A stretch of 64,000 nucleotides of DNA from Lycorma delicatula (Eukaryota > Arthropoda > Insecta > Hemiptera > Fulgoridae): assembly GCF_047948215.1 (NCBI RefSeq), contig NC_134456.1:55259959-55323958 (forward strand), in the 5' to 3' direction. Under the pieces are notes generated by a model. It had not been told where the DNA came from. It searched no databases and worked only from the letters and a program-made list of their open reading frames with translations. The position numbers and the translations under genes are program-made. Below, piece by piece: positions 10,786 through 23,364 of this stretch. The first letter of the stretch is position 1; every line of letters begins with the position of its first letter.

Positions 10786-13700
10786 TTACTTTGTTGGATT
10801 ATATTGTGCATCCTTGTAGCTAAATAGTTTAATGGCCTAAAGAGAATGGCAGGGGGGTGTCATTGACTTCTTAATTTCTAATGAAAATTGCCACAAAATA
10901 AGCCTAATTCTATTATACTGCATTTTTTAATTTATTTTTATTTAATTAATTTTTATGACGTATGTCATGCTTTTGGAAACCACTCCTCCTTTTCGCCCAT
11001 CCTTAATGACGAATTATGTAAAATATTACAATTTTGTTTCATGTGTCGAAATTTCTTTGAACGAATTATACTCTGTTTTACGCTTTTCCCTCTATGTTCT
11101 CTATAGGGTTCATCTCGTTTCAACATCCAGCAATAGTCTGCCATCATCATAGTAGTCCACACTTTCCTTGATACGTCCTTTCATACGTTTACTTCATGTG
11201 CTGATGAGATCTCTCACCCATCTCTTGGCTAACGTCACCCAGATTTTCGTGAAAATCTTCCACATGTGAATTTAGAAAGTGAACCTTCAAGCTTATGGAA
11301 CTTTGAATTTTGTAAGCCTTAGTAAGGTTTAGAATTCTAAGAAAGTTTTTTCTATCATTTAATAATTTGCTTCTTTAAATTATCATCATTATAGGGGGTA
11401 TATTATAACCTAGTAAATTAGATTGTACTTTTATCCCAATCTGCTCGGTACATTATTCTAAGCAATTGTTATGAATTTTGGAAAGTGATTCGTTTTTTCT
11501 ACCGACAAAAACGAATGTTTTTTTTGTACTTTTTAAACATTTAAATAAGTACATAATTGTTAAACGCTTTTACTGTGGTGAGAAAACGTGCTAAAAATTT
11601 CGATGAAGTAGAGCGGAACATGCTGAATTGTACGAACATAATTCCTAATTTTCTTTAAGTCTACAGTAGCAGGTGGTGAAACAGAGTTTTTGAGCACATA
11701 ACCGTTGGTCATTGATCGGAATAAAGATATTAAAAATCTACTGAGTTAAAAAAGAGACAGTTGAAAAGCAAAGCTAAAATGATGTTGAAAGAATTTTTAC
11801 TGTCTTGGATTTAGAGACGCCCGTACGCTCCAGGATGTGGAACAGTCGGTAAAGGTTTTATGTCGTTTCAAATACGTTACTCGTGGGGAATGAAAAAAAG
11901 ATCTATGAAAATTAGGAAATTCTTTATGAAAACACCTCTACCTATTTTTTGCACGTAATCAAGTCATTTTTAAATAGATAATCGTATATAATTTCCTTAA
12001 TTCATCCCGATTACACTTCACATGGTTTCTTTTGTAACTTTCTTTTGCTAAAAATATCTGAGAGGATATGAAAATCCCAACATGGCCTAAGTTGTTGAAT
12101 GACCTTCTGAAAAAACAAAAATGTTTCGAACAAAAGTAAAAGAATGAGATGTGTACAGTGCATTAGTTAAATTATACTAATATTCATGTGTTTGCAGACT
12201 ATGAAAAGTTTTTTCATTGTTTAGGGTAGGATGTCATGTTTGTTACACGAGGAGTGTTATGAGTTTAAGTCCGTATTCTATTATAATTTTCTGTCAGGTA
12301 GAGAATTTACGAATAAAACTGAGTTTAAATATGCCCATAGCAGGACTCATACTATTAGAGACGATGTTCAGTTGTCAAGTAAGTTTAGCATGGACCTTAT
12401 TACATAACAATAAACTGTTTAAGTGGCTGGCAGTCTGTTGGCATACAATTGTACTGACGGTTGTTACAGATGGTTGGTTCTTCATATCTATAGTTAGGAG
12501 GAGTAATTAAAAAGACCGTAGAACGTAATTATAATTGTCATGAAGCAATGAATTTTTTGTTTTGATTTTTTGTTGCAGGTATTAATTTTAAATTCCATTC
12601 ATCGATCACTATCGTTAGTGCTTTATAGAAATGAATTTCAGACTCATACTTGATAGGGCTGAAGGTTCTATTTACAATAAGCCTAAAATTACAAGTAATT
12701 GGTTTAACGTTATACAGAAAATGCAGTGTTTCAAGGAAGAAATATGACAACTGACAACGGTCGTTATGACCAATAGTTGGTGACTGGTAAGATAAGCTTC
12801 TTATTACCTCACAATTAAAGTATTATTATTATATACTATATATAACTAATATTATTTCTTTTAAAATAACTTTACCGTAATTACATTAGTTAAGTGTCTT
12901 TGTTTTAAGATATCGTTTTCATTTTATTAATATTACCATTATAAAAATATTAAATGAAATTTAATTAAGTAATTAAAAGATCATATTTCGAAAGGATCTG
13001 CCATATTTGTGTTCAACCTAGTATTGACTATTATACTTATCACCGCTGTTTTTAATCCATAAAAAAATATATTGCTTGAATTTTTCACTACTTTCTTGAA
13101 TTTGATATAGGACTCGACATTTTCGAGAAAATTCATAATTTATTTAGATTTTTTGAATTAATTAAATTGTTCCTGTGTCACTTTGGCTATAACAGAAAAA
13201 ATATGTTCTACATGTCTGCGACCAAAAAAATCGAATCACAGTTGAACTATTAAATTTAAGATCAAGCAGTTCAAAATTTATAATGAAATATACATGAAGT
13301 TCCAAAAATCATAAACCTTCGTTTTTGGTTTTACCACTGATTTGATAATAAAATAAATAAAAAATATTTTATTTTGTATGTTTTTTAAAAATTATATTTT
13401 AAATCAGTTTGTCTATTATTCAAACGATTGATAACTGGATGCCACACCTTAACCTAGTCCTAGTTATGTATGTCTTTTAAGTACAATATGAAACTATCTC
13501 TGGGAACGAAAACCGATTATATTAAAGTAATTCTGTTTAAGTAAAACCTTCCATTGATCTGTTCTTTTCATGAATATTAGAAACTAATTTTATACTAAAT
13601 TTAACAAAATGATGTCCAAAGTGAAATAGAATTAGTATTGTGAAGACTTTTAAACTTTACAGCGCAAAAGGGAATTTCCGATCGTAATAGACTGTGGAAA

Positions 13701-15010
13701 GTGTAGATAGACCAAAAATAATGTTATTTTTTTAGTCATATATGAAACGCTATTTAATGTACAAGAGATGCAACTGAATTATGAATATCAAAGCTGTTTT
13801 TAGGGATTCGTATTTTTTTTTTTTAATAAGAAAATATAAGTATTTAAATATAATAATAATAATAATATTACAGTATAATATATACTTTATACTAGTATAG
13901 TATAATGTAATATACTACTAGCGCTAGCGCTGGATCTCGCTTTACGAGATTTTTCTTCACTTTTTTCGTTCATTTTAATTTTTTTAATTTGATATTTATT
14001 TTCTTTTATTTATTCATTTGTTTTATTTCAAAAGTATTGAAGTTAACTATTGATATACCAGTTTTAAAGGATGATGCAATACTATATCAGATTATTTATT
14101 CGATATCTCTCAAAAATGAGGTGGGCAGGCGATCATTGATAACATATATAGGGGTCATTAGCTTTCATATAAACAAAAATTTGGCGAAATTGGTCTGGCG
14201 GTTGGAGCTAGGGGACTCACTCAAGGTTTTACTTTGATTTCCCCGCAAGGAATAAACAGTAAATTGGGTTTTTGTAATATATATATATATCAAAAATGAT
14301 GAAGTGGAGGGGGCAGGCGGCTCATTTTTTTAAATTTTGCTATATAATAAAAATATTTTTGTTCATCTGATTTTACTAATCTTATAAGTTCTATTTTTAA
14401 CATTCCTTCGGTGTACTTGATTTTAACTATTCGGCAGTTTTCAATTTCGGGTTGAACCGTTTGGAATTTTTTTGTTTTCAATGGTACGGCTCATTATTAC
14501 TATGACGGATCCTTCAACAACAATTTCGTACATGTCCCGCATTTACCCATTTCATCTAAATAATAAATTGTCTTACTCTCTTCAGAGAATTGTTTATGTA
14601 CTCTTAATTATTCCGTAGGCTACGAAATAACATCTACACGTTAATCAATAAACAATTATTTTATTTAGACATGAAACAAAAATTCCGTGAATTTCAAGTA
14701 CGATGATTTAATGTACTTCTAGAAAAATTCGGCAGTCCAGAATCTGTATTCATGGCAATTAATATCTTGTTCAAGTTAGGAAGCTTGTTACTAAAATAAA
14801 AGGAATGAATTTTTCTCTGATTGCGGTTTTAGTAAAATCGTCCAATTTTTCAATCCTTTTCACACATTTTCGAATTTTTTTAGGGCTAAAATATTTACCA
14901 TAAATTTTGTGTTTCTTTATTATATTAAAAATTGTTCTTTCGTTAACGCCTGTTGCACTACTATTTTTCCGAGCAATGCCTCTGACAAACAGTTTCAGGG
15001 TTATCTTGTT
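10786..15010. other. Long AT-rich stretch without recognised genes
   Basis: No conserved protein or RNA recognised. Local features: AGCGCTAGCGCT palindrome near 13919-13931 followed by a small hairpin (ATCTCG/CGAGAT, 13934-13950); (AAT)n-like tract near 13850-13870; short (TA)n near 14277-14290. Frames at 12217-12510 and 13989-14237 lack recognisable domains and are not called as genes. Confidence 0.5.
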
Positions 15011-15369
15011 TCAGCGTGAGAGCAGCCATCAAAGATAACTGGATGCTGCATCAAGAAAATGCACACCTTGACACGCTGCAGTCTCAAGTAATTAGTTTTT
15101 GACACAGAAAAACATTCCTGTAATTCCTCAATCTGACTTGAAGGACACAATTTTGGAAAATTAGAAAATTAAAAAAAAAATGTATCCGACCACGTGAAGG
15201 ACATTCCGGTTTCTGAATTCCAAAACTAATATGAAGAGGGGGAAAACCATTTGAAGCGTTGCGTGGCTACCAATGGGAACTATTTCGAAGGAGATAGAAT
15301 TTATGTATAATTGGATTGTTTAAAAAAATTTTTTGAATCAGTCTCATTACTTTATTTAAAGACCTCGTA
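15011..15369 (+). pseudogene. mariner transposase 3' end with terminal repeat
   Basis: The plus strand encodes the mariner C-terminal motif region (DNWMLHQENAHLDTL, equivalent to the family's DNAPAHTA segment), quickly interrupted by stops. The 3' terminal repeat (GTCTCATTACTTTATTTAAAGACCTCG) ends at 15367 with TA at 15368-15369. The rest of the gene is absent. Matching sequence lies at 48244-48610 on the other strand. Confidence 0.7.
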
Positions 15370-16443
15370 TGTAAAATATAATGATTATTGTTATAATATA
15401 AAATATTATTTTAAATTAAGATCAATTATTATTTATTAATTTATAATAATTTATTATATCTAAATAATTATAGTCTCTACAACAATATAGAACCGACTAA
15501 GAACAAGATGAATGACCAACATGAAATCCATTTCATATCTACCTTTCATCCCTGTTACACTTACAAAAAATCCTAAAAAAATATTAGATGTCAATCTTTT
15601 TTTGGAATAAATATATTATTTAATGAATCAAAGTAATTTTTCAATATTGATAAAGAAATACAGGCAATAAATTTTACATTAATTTATAGTTTGGTTTTTT
15701 ATTACTTTAGTTCTGGTATTTACAATTTACAAGTCTGATTTCTTGTTTCTCTAGGTTTTAAAAACTTCCTTTTGAACAGTAAAAATTGTTTTCTTAGAAC
15801 AGTAGAGAAAAATTTCTAGTGTTGCTAATTAACTGATTCAACCTTTTTCGACTAGTCTTGTTTCTGTGTAAATATTTTGTTTATAACTACAGTGTATTAT
15901 TCACTTAAAAGAAGAAGAAAAATGAATGAAATTTTAGTAAAATTAGTTTGAAAACTATCAGCCTTTCGAAAATGAATGACGTACCAACAAAATAAAAATC
16001 ATAAGAAATTAAACCCTGATGTTTAAACGTTTGGTTCAACAGTTAAAATGTGATTTTTTTTTTTAAATTAAGAATAATCAAACTTGTATAAATATTTTTC
16101 TCTTTATTAAATATATTGGGTTTATAAAAGTAAATTAACTGAATTGCAAAATAATTTACTTAACAATTTAGTACAAAAATTAAGAACTTATTAAAAATTT
16201 TATTAAAAAGTAAAATATTTTCAATACAAATAATCTCGCAGCTTGGAATAAATGTCTTCAATTTCATTAGTTACTTTCGTTTAAAAATAATTCATTAAGA
16301 TCTTAAATTTTCACCATAGAGGCCCTCCATTACCATTATGGTTTTATTTCTGTTTATTCTTTTATTTATTAATTAAAAAGCTTTTTCTTCTTACATTATT
16401 AGTGTTAACTAGTTTCTTTCCGTTTAATAATTCTTTCCTTTTC
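15370..16443 (+). other. AT-rich spacer of the composite unit
   Basis: No coding frame recognised. It is repeated in inverted orientation at 47060-48243, with indels. The longest indel is ~95 bp present in copy 2 (about 47620-47712) and absent here. Confidence 0.65.
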
Positions 16444-18110
16444 CCACCTCAGAATAACCATGTTATTCATCCATTTCTGATTATTCACGTATTGATTTAT
16501 GATTTAATGTAAATTTTTAGAAGTGGGGGCCCTCCTCACCAACCTCAATTTATCCTCACCCCAGAATAACCATGTTATTCATCCATTTCTGTTTCCTGTT
16601 CACTTCTTGATTTATGAATTATTGGAAATTTTTAGAGGTGGGGGCCCTCCTCCCCACCACACTTTATCACCACCCCAGAATAACTAAGTTATTCGACCAT
16701 TTCTGTTTCTTCTTCACTTCCAGATTTATGAATAATTAAAAATTTTTAGAAGTGGGAGCCGTCCTCCCAACCTCACTTTATCAACACCCCAAATAACTAA
16801 GTTATTCATTCATTTCTGTTTCTTCTTTACTTCCAGATTTATAAATTATTGAAAATTTTCAGAGGTGGGGGCCCTCCTCCCCACCTCACTTTATCACCAC
16901 CCCAGAATAACTAAGTTATTCATCCATTTCTGTTTCATCTTCACTTCCAGATTTATGAATAATTATTAAAAATTTTTAGAGGTGGGAGCCCTCCTCCCCA
17001 CCTCACTTTATTTTCACCCTAGAATAACCATGTTATTCATCCATTTCTGTTTCCTCTTCACTTCCTGATTTATGAATTATTGGTAATTTTGAGAGGTGGG
17101 GGCCCTCCTCCCCACCTCACATTATCACCACCCCAGAATAACTATGTTATTCATCCATTTCTGTTTCTTCTTCACTTCCAGATTTTTGAATTATTGAAAA
17201 TTTTCAAAGTGGGGGGCCCTCCTCCCCACCACACTTTATCACCACCCCAGAATAACTAAGTTATTCGTACATTTCTGTTTCTTTTTCAGTTCCAGATTTA
17301 TGAATTATTGAAAATTATCAGAGGCGGGGGCCCTCCTCCCCACCACACTTTATTACCACCCCACAATAACTATGTTATTCATCCATTTCTGTTTTTTCTT
17401 CACTTCCAGATTTATGAATTATTGAAAATTTTCAGAGGTGGGGGCCCTCCTTCCCACCACACTTTATTACCACCCCAGAATAACTATGTTATTCATCCAT
17501 TTCTGTTTCTTCTTCACTTCAAGATTTATGAATTATTGAAAATTTTCAGAGGTGGGGACCCTCCTCCTCACCACACTTTATTACCACCCCAGAATAACTA
17601 AGTTATTCATCCATTTCTGTTTCTTCTCACTTCCAGATTTATTAATTATTGAAAATTTTCAGAGGCGGGGGCCCTCCTCCCCACCACACATTATCACCAC
17701 CCTAGAATAACTAAGTTATTCATCCATTTCTGTTTCTTCTTCACTTCCAGATTTATGAATTATTGAAAATTTTCTGTGGTGGGGGCCCTCCTCCCCACCT
17801 CACCTTATCACCACCCCAGAATAACTAAGTTATTAATCGATTTCTGTTTCTTCTTCACTTCCAGATTTAAGATTTATTGGAAATTTTCAGAGGTGGGGGC
17901 CCTCCTCCCCACCTCACTTTATCGCCACCCCAGAATAACTATGTTATTCATCCATTTCTGTTTCTTCTTCACTTCCAGATTTATGAATTATTGAAAATTT
18001 TTAGAGGTGGAGGCCCTCCTCCCCACCACACTTTATCATCACCCCAGAATAACCATGTTATTCATCCCTTTCTGTTTTGCTGTTCACTTCTTTATTCATG
18101 AATTATTGTA
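16444..18110 (+). repeat. Satellite array, ~114-bp unit, about 14-15 copies
   Basis: Each unit carries GTGGGGGCCCTCCTCCCCAC (a G/C hairpin), CACCCCAGAATAAC-nAT-GTTATTC (a second hairpin), CATCCATTTCTGTTTC, CACTTCCAGATTTATGAATTATT and an A/T-rich end. Unit length varies from 113 to 117 bp. The copies differ visibly from one another, more than those of the array at 43.5-47.1 kb. Open frames running through the array simply read the repeat and are not genes. Confidence 0.95.
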
Positions 18111-18114
18111 ATAA

Positions 18115-18720
18115 TGAGCATTGAAAACTATCATGGAAAAAATTACGCCGCCACAAATTTTATATATTTATTATTTATTATAATTTAAAACATCGATGTT
18201 GTCGGTGATAGTAAAAGAAGATCGGAAATATATAAACCAGATACTGCTACCAAATTATTCCAGTTATTTAAACAATTTTGCGACCAAATTATTCGACGTA
18301 ATGTTCTAGTGAATTGTTCTCCAAGCTCATGTGACTTAACACCAGTGGATTATTTTCTTTGGAGATGTTTTGCTCTCTGTTTATGCTGACAAACCAACAA
18401 CAATTCACCCTTTGGAAGCAAACATAACTCTTGTTATTAACAGCATAGGTCCTGAATTACTTTTTATTTGGTTCAAATTTGGAATTATCGAATCTAACTC
18501 ATCGTGGTTGACATATGCCGGAAATTATTTTCATAAATTTAACGGAAAAATTATCTTTGAGATAAAAACAAAATTGTCTTCTAACTTACCTTTTCATGTG
18601 TTTTATTTCAATTCAAAATTGATCACTCTAAAACAAACAACCATTATAAATGTTGTAAATGTGTACCACTTGTCTTTTCCACGTCTTCTTTATCACGTCT
18701 TTTGTTTACTCTAAAATATT
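18115..18720 (+). pseudogene. DUF4817/Tc1-mariner-like transposase relic (composite copy 1)
   Basis: The segment around 18290-18470 encodes the C-terminal signature of insect DUF4817-type transposases: NCSPSSCDLTPVDYFLW, then VYADKPTTIHPLEANIT. Upstream are weak traces of the N-terminal region (GVVGDSKRRSEIYKP-like). The central catalytic DDE region is missing, and stops and frameshifts are present. A frame at 18370-18714 covers only the C-terminal part and runs on into 3' sequence. The equivalent minus-strand relic at 42845-43530 lacks the same central part, so the loss predates the duplication. Confidence 0.65.
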
Positions 18721-18977
18721 TTTTTTTTAATTTATGTAACTTGTAATTATTTTTAGTTTTTAACCGAGATTATACACATGCACGTTTATTAGATATTTGA
18801 ATAGAATTAAATATTTAAATTACATGACGTTGCTGTGTTACGAATTGAACACAGTTTAATAATTTATTATTTTAATTTTTATTAATAAAAAATAAAAATA
18901 CTTTATTTAGTTCGTATGTAATAAAAAAATTCTAATGTAATATTTTTTATAGATCCATTGAAAGTAGTACCAGAAAT
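18721..18977 (+). other. 3' tail of the composite unit
   Basis: AT-rich tail that matches the minus strand of 42440-42720 up to TATAGATCCATTGAAAGTAG, after which the two copies diverge. No gene. Confidence 0.6.
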
Positions 18978-18995
18978 GCTGCTGACTGTTGTATT

Positions 18996-19500
18996 GTGAT
19001 CGCGATAATTTGGTTTTTCAGATTTCAACGGAAATATTCATGTTGACCATCCTTGAATCCATTTTGACTAGTTTCGGCGTGCCGTCTGTACGTACTACGT
19101 ACGTACGTATATATCTCGCATAACTGAAAAACATTTAGCCGTAGGATGTTGAAATTTTGGTTATAGGACTGATATAACATCTGGTTTTGCACCTCTCGTT
19201 TTGATTGCAATTGACTGGCCAAAAGTGTACATAAAAGCCCAAAATCCAAAAATATTTGAATTTTGGGCTTTTTCTTAACTGCAGTAATAAGCCATTTTGG
19301 AGAGCTTTTCAACAATATATCATAAGTGGTACGTATTTTTATGCTTTATGAAAAAAAGTACCACTTAATGGTTAAATAAGAGTTAAATAACTCTTGACTT
19401 CAGAGTTATAACCAAATAAAATTTTAATTGATGAAATATTTGGATCTTAATAAGGGAAGACACATCGGTCGAATCAGACTTCATTTTTTTTTTACAGCTT
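18996..19500 (+). repeat. Dispersed repeat (family of 57221), 5' part
   Basis: Shares with 57245-57700 the blocks ATTGTGATCGCGA, CAGATTTCAACGGAAATAT, GACGGCGTGNCGTCT-like, ACGTACGTA, CATAACTNAAAAA, GTTGAAATTTTGG, TTTTGATTGCAAT and CCAAAAGTGT. A minus-strand fragment is at 33530-33700. Non-coding. The open frame on the reverse strand (19025-19315) reads the repeat and is not a gene. Confidence 0.75.
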
Positions 19501-21189
19501 ACATTGTTTACTTTGTTATATAATCTGTCATTTTCAACAAAAAAAAAAACGAATTTTGTTTTGATGGAGAAGTAATTTAATCTATTTAAATCTGTTTTAA
19601 TGAAAATTGCTTTAGGTTAAGATGACAGCAATGGCGCAAAGGCTAAAATTCTTCTCTCAACGACAACACCAGTCTAAACTGGTGTTGTCTAAACGCATTG
19701 AAGAACGTTTATGTTTCTGCCACTTGTAGAGATGCATTTGCATACATGCATACGCTATTAGACTTAAGTATATTTGTTCACGCGCTCTCTTGCGCACCCC
19801 ACATCGACAAACATTTGTCTTTTAATTTTTAAAGCACAAAATATCATATTTTTTACGTGAATAAGTTGTCACATGTAAAACCGTGTGCTAGTGCGCTAAA
19901 TAGATGCATAAAATAAACCTCTGGTTGTTGAATTGCCTTTACAATCACTTTAAAACGTGATTGTAATGGTAAAGCAGAATGTTTTTATTGCGTGACAACA
20001 TACGTTTTACCTTATTCCATGATTCAGTCAATATATTCATACTGTTTAATTACAACTGACTGGAACGAGAACAAGCCTATTCATAGTTTTTTTTTTTTTA
20101 ATTTTATAATCTCTGCGTTCGGAATACGATTATTTATTTATTATCAAAAGGCGTATCTTAAAAAGTTTTTTTAAAATTTTATTCAGATTTATTTATTCTT
20201 TCAATTTTCACCACTTATTTTATGTAAGACGTTCTGTAAAGTACCAGGTAATTTTGTTTTAAGTAGTGTTACTTGGTTTTCCTGAGTCTTTGATTATTTA
20301 CACATTATTCTTTATGTCGATTGTAAATAACACTTCTTTTTTCTATATTTCAATCAATTTTCTGTAAAAGTTTTATAATTTATTCCATTCTGTTTTATTT
20401 AATAATGTATAAAGATCATCGTAATCTCAATCACGTAGCGTTTTCTTTTTTTTATCTTGATTTCGATGACAAATATATTAATTAAAAATGTTTTCTTTGT
20501 ATTTTAATTTTTTGTGAAAATGAATCGGCTTCATCGAATATACCGGTGACTACAAACTAACCTAGATAGTGTAGTGTGGCTACGTTAGATTTCAAGTGGA
20601 TGGTGGAGTAGCTGTCATATTTATCATTTATCTGCTCCTACTTTGTTTAATTTTTTTATTTAATTCAGTGGACTCTTAACTAGTGTGGCTTACATAGTTT
20701 ATATTAGCTATATTTTTTCAATTGTACTTAGTTTTAAACAAAATAATTGAGATACGAGAAATTACCCTAAGGTAGCGTACCGTAATATTATGTAAAAAAT
20801 TTCTCTGGAGATTGCTGGTCTTATATTTTAATTGAAAAAAAAGATTAATTGTCATTACACCAGACAGAATGAAAAGATATTTTTTTTACATGTTTATAAA
20901 AATAGTTACTTAGATTATTTTTATGCATATACCAAAAATCAAGATGATATATTTATTTTTTAAGGAGAAATTTCAAAATAGTAAATTTCATTATTACACC
21001 ATTTTAGTAAAATAGGATATTTTTAGTTATGACCATGTGTTCTTTAAAGGTTGTATGATAATACTGTATATTATTAAAGTGTGTGTGTGTGTGTGTGTAT
21101 GAGGGGGGAGTGTGCACGCGCAATTTATTGAAAAAAATTAATTTGTGATGAAAATTCCTATACATTACGAAGATTAATAAGTAAATTTT
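19501..21189. other. AT-rich stretch with two perfect hairpins
   Basis: No gene recognised. GACAACACCAGT (19662-19673) pairs perfectly with 19678-19689 across a 4-nt loop. TTACAATCAC (19939-19948) pairs with 19957-19966 across 8 nt. A (GT)n tract is at 21081-21098. Confidence 0.5.
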
Positions 21190-21627
21190 TTTTCAAAGCG
21201 GAGGATCGAAAATATCATTACGTAATAAACAACTGCTGTACTCAGCGATTTGGACCAATGGATTCCAACTGTGGGGTACGACAAGCGAGAGTATCATTAA
21301 AGTCGTACAGAGATTCCAGATCGAACTCTTCTGAAATATAATAGAAGCACAGTGGTGTGCAAAAAACACTGAAATACACGATTGTCTGGGGGCTAACCGT
21401 TCGAGAGGAGATGCGGCGATTCGGTACAAGATACAAAACGAGACTGAACAGACATATGAACTGGCTTCCAGTTAACCTCCTGGATAACAGCGAGGACGTA
21501 AGGCGCCGAAAGCGATAGCATATTGGTGTGTTTGGCATGTCTCCAGCCACCACCCCAACACGGTCCGATAATGTGGCTCTCGCCACATCGACTCGCCGCT
21601 TGTGAGTGGTCAATTTTCCTCTTGATC

Positions 21628-21921
21628 TCAAGGTTCCAGGGTGGCCCGGTCTCTGGCACTCCCAAGAGCAGGGCAGTCAAACATCAGGTGTTCATTTGAC
21701 AGGACCTCCCCGCAGACACACAGCTCATCAGCTGCCCGGCGGAACCGATACAGATAACGGTTCAAGTTGAGGTGGTTCGTGAGCATCTGGGCAGCCGTTG
21801 CCCTTAGAAACGAACTCGAAGCATACCGTCCACCCAGATCCTGTATAAACTTGTTCAAAGATCTTCCCTTAGTCATGGTGTCCAATTTGACAGCCTGATA
21901 ACCCATAGTCTTTCCGACCAA
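21628..21921 (-). pseudogene. C-terminal zinc-knuckle-like fragment of the R1-like ORF2
   Basis: Contains TNHLNLNRYLYRFRRA followed by CVCGEVLSNEHLMFDCP, the C-x-C...H-x4-C motif found after the RT domain in R1-type LINEs. The first codon shown as methionine is not ATG, which fits an interrupted longer frame. It is downstream in the same orientation as the RT fragment. Confidence 0.7.
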
Positions 21922-22193
21922 TCCTCCTAAGTTTGTGCATCACGGAGATGGCTTCTGCCGCTACTTGCCTAATGTGGTTCCTAAAATGCAAATTTTCATC
22001 AAACAAAACACTTATGAACTCTAAATCGGCTGATTACACAGCCTTTATATTTAATAGGATGGTTACGATTGTACGATAATTTTTCTGCACCCTTGAGAAT
22101 CATAAACTTCGTGTTGGGCACAGAAATCTTTAAATTTTGTATGTCCATCCAGCTCTCTGCGGTGAATAAGGCTGCCTGCGTCCAGTATTTTAG

Positions 22194-22385
22194 CTAAGAT
22201 CGTGAATTACCACAAACTAAATGGATACAGTTATCGTCGAAAGCCTGGTCCGTGACCCCTTCTGGAAATTTCAATCCCAGAAATCCGTCGAATACCAGGT
22301 TCCACAGAAGAGGACTGAGAACGGAACCTTGCGGGCTTCCCCTGGTAACGGAGTTTTCCACAACTAGGTGCGCATCCTTAAACAA
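22194..22385 (-). pseudogene. Reverse transcriptase fragment, R1-like
   Basis: The 63-residue frame contains the RT motif VTRGSPQGSVLSPLLWN and, 20-odd residues later, FDDN where the family has (F/Y)ADD. The catalytic box therefore appears to have lost one residue. In intact LINEs this protein copies the element's RNA at the target nick. The fragment has no upstream palm motif A and runs out into stops. Its frame continues, with breaks, into the C-terminal fragment at 21628-21921. Confidence 0.7.
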
Positions 22386-22460
22386 ATTATCACGGTTATA
22401 CGGTTATACAAATTATCACGTACCACGGCCTGCAGGGCTACGAAAGGATTGCATATATTA

Positions 22461-22979
22461 AATCTGTGAGTTTTCCGGAATTTGAGATGAATCAACTACC
22501 CTAAGATGTTGTGCATTGCTTTCATTTTATTTCGCCACTTACTTTTGATGGTTTTTTGATTTTTTCTTTGTTTGATTAATGTAATAGATGTAAATTTGTG
22601 TAATTGATAATACTATTTTTTGATGTTAATGCTGTTATGTTCTGAACTTGATTAATTTTCTTTGGTCTCATCTTTGTTTGTAATTATTTATGTTTATGTG
22701 TACAGTACAAGATATGTTTACATTTTTCCAGTTATTTCAATTGAAACCCTTCTTTTCATATCATTTCTTTTTGTATTCAAATTTACTTATAATTCGGAAC
22801 TGATTTAAATTAAACACTGCGCCCAAAAAATCTTCTGTTTAAGTTATCTCGAAAAAACTTCTTAATGGACCACCATAGAAATTTGTTCGCTAATAAAAAA
22901 AGATTCATTGAATACAGAATAAAATCCCGAATTGAGAACCTCTGTACGTTATAATTAATTATCAATTATATTATCACGC
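22461..22979. other. AT-rich intergenic DNA
   Basis: Nothing recognised. Confidence 0.45.
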
Positions 22980-23279
22980 AGCAAAAATGTGAAAATCTAT
23001 ATATATAAAAGGCAATGTTCGTATGTGTATCGCTATAGAGTAAAAACTACTGGAATGATTTATGCAAAATGCACGACTTTTGCAAAATGGTTCGAAGAAG
23101 GTTTAAAGTTACAGAAATCCTCGATATGAACAGTAAAAAGAAGGTTAGGGGTATTTTGAACAAACTACTGTGTTTAGGGAGTAGATTGAATTAAATCTGA
23201 TAGGTAGTGCTGTTCTGACAATTGCATTTTTTTACGTTGTGATTAGAAAGTGGAAGGTTAAATTTTGTGAAGTTCCGTA
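22980..23279 (-). repeat. Dispersed repeat fragment related to 56150-56700
   Basis: The reverse complement shares blocks with 56185-56560: TTACGGAACTTCAC, TAACCTT.CACTTT, GCACTACCTATC.GATTTAATTC, CTAAACACAGTA and AAAATACCCCTAACCTT. The TATATATAAAAGGCAATGTT start matches the reverse of 56680-56700. It immediately precedes the RING ORF, whose apparent 5' end lies in this repeat's edge. Confidence 0.7.
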
Positions 23280-23327
23280 ATGTTCAGTTTTTTAATGTTT
23301 TATCAGACTTTCATTTACGTTCATTTA

Positions 23328-23364
<37 letters not shown>

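Larger units (their letters stand above)
15011..18977 (+). mobile_element. Composite satellite-carrying unit, copy 1 (plus orientation)
   Basis: In order: mariner 3' end (15011-15369), AT-rich unique spacer (15370-16440), ~114-bp satellite array (16444-18110), and a DUF4817-type transposase relic plus 3' tail (18115-18977). The same four parts occur in the same relative order on the minus strand at 42440-48610. Stretches of 70 bp are identical between copies (15026-15096 against 48536-48606). Because both copies share the already-dead mariner and the same gutted transposase, the whole composite was copied as a block, by duplication or transposition. Confidence 0.75.
21190..22460 (-). mobile_element. 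R1-like LINE remnant (RT to C-terminal zinc motif)
   Basis: On the minus strand this is a collapsed non-LTR retrotransposon ORF2. Coding fragments in shifting frames give RT motifs (22194-22385), a degraded thumb/connection region (about 21925-22190, several stops), the C-terminal CCHC-type motif (21628-21921) and a more degraded 3' portion (21200-21630). The combination of RT signature and C-terminal motif is typical of the R1/Jockey side of LINE diversity, R1 being the better fit. The segment is GC-richer than its surroundings. Endonuclease and ORF1 are absent. Confidence 0.65.
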
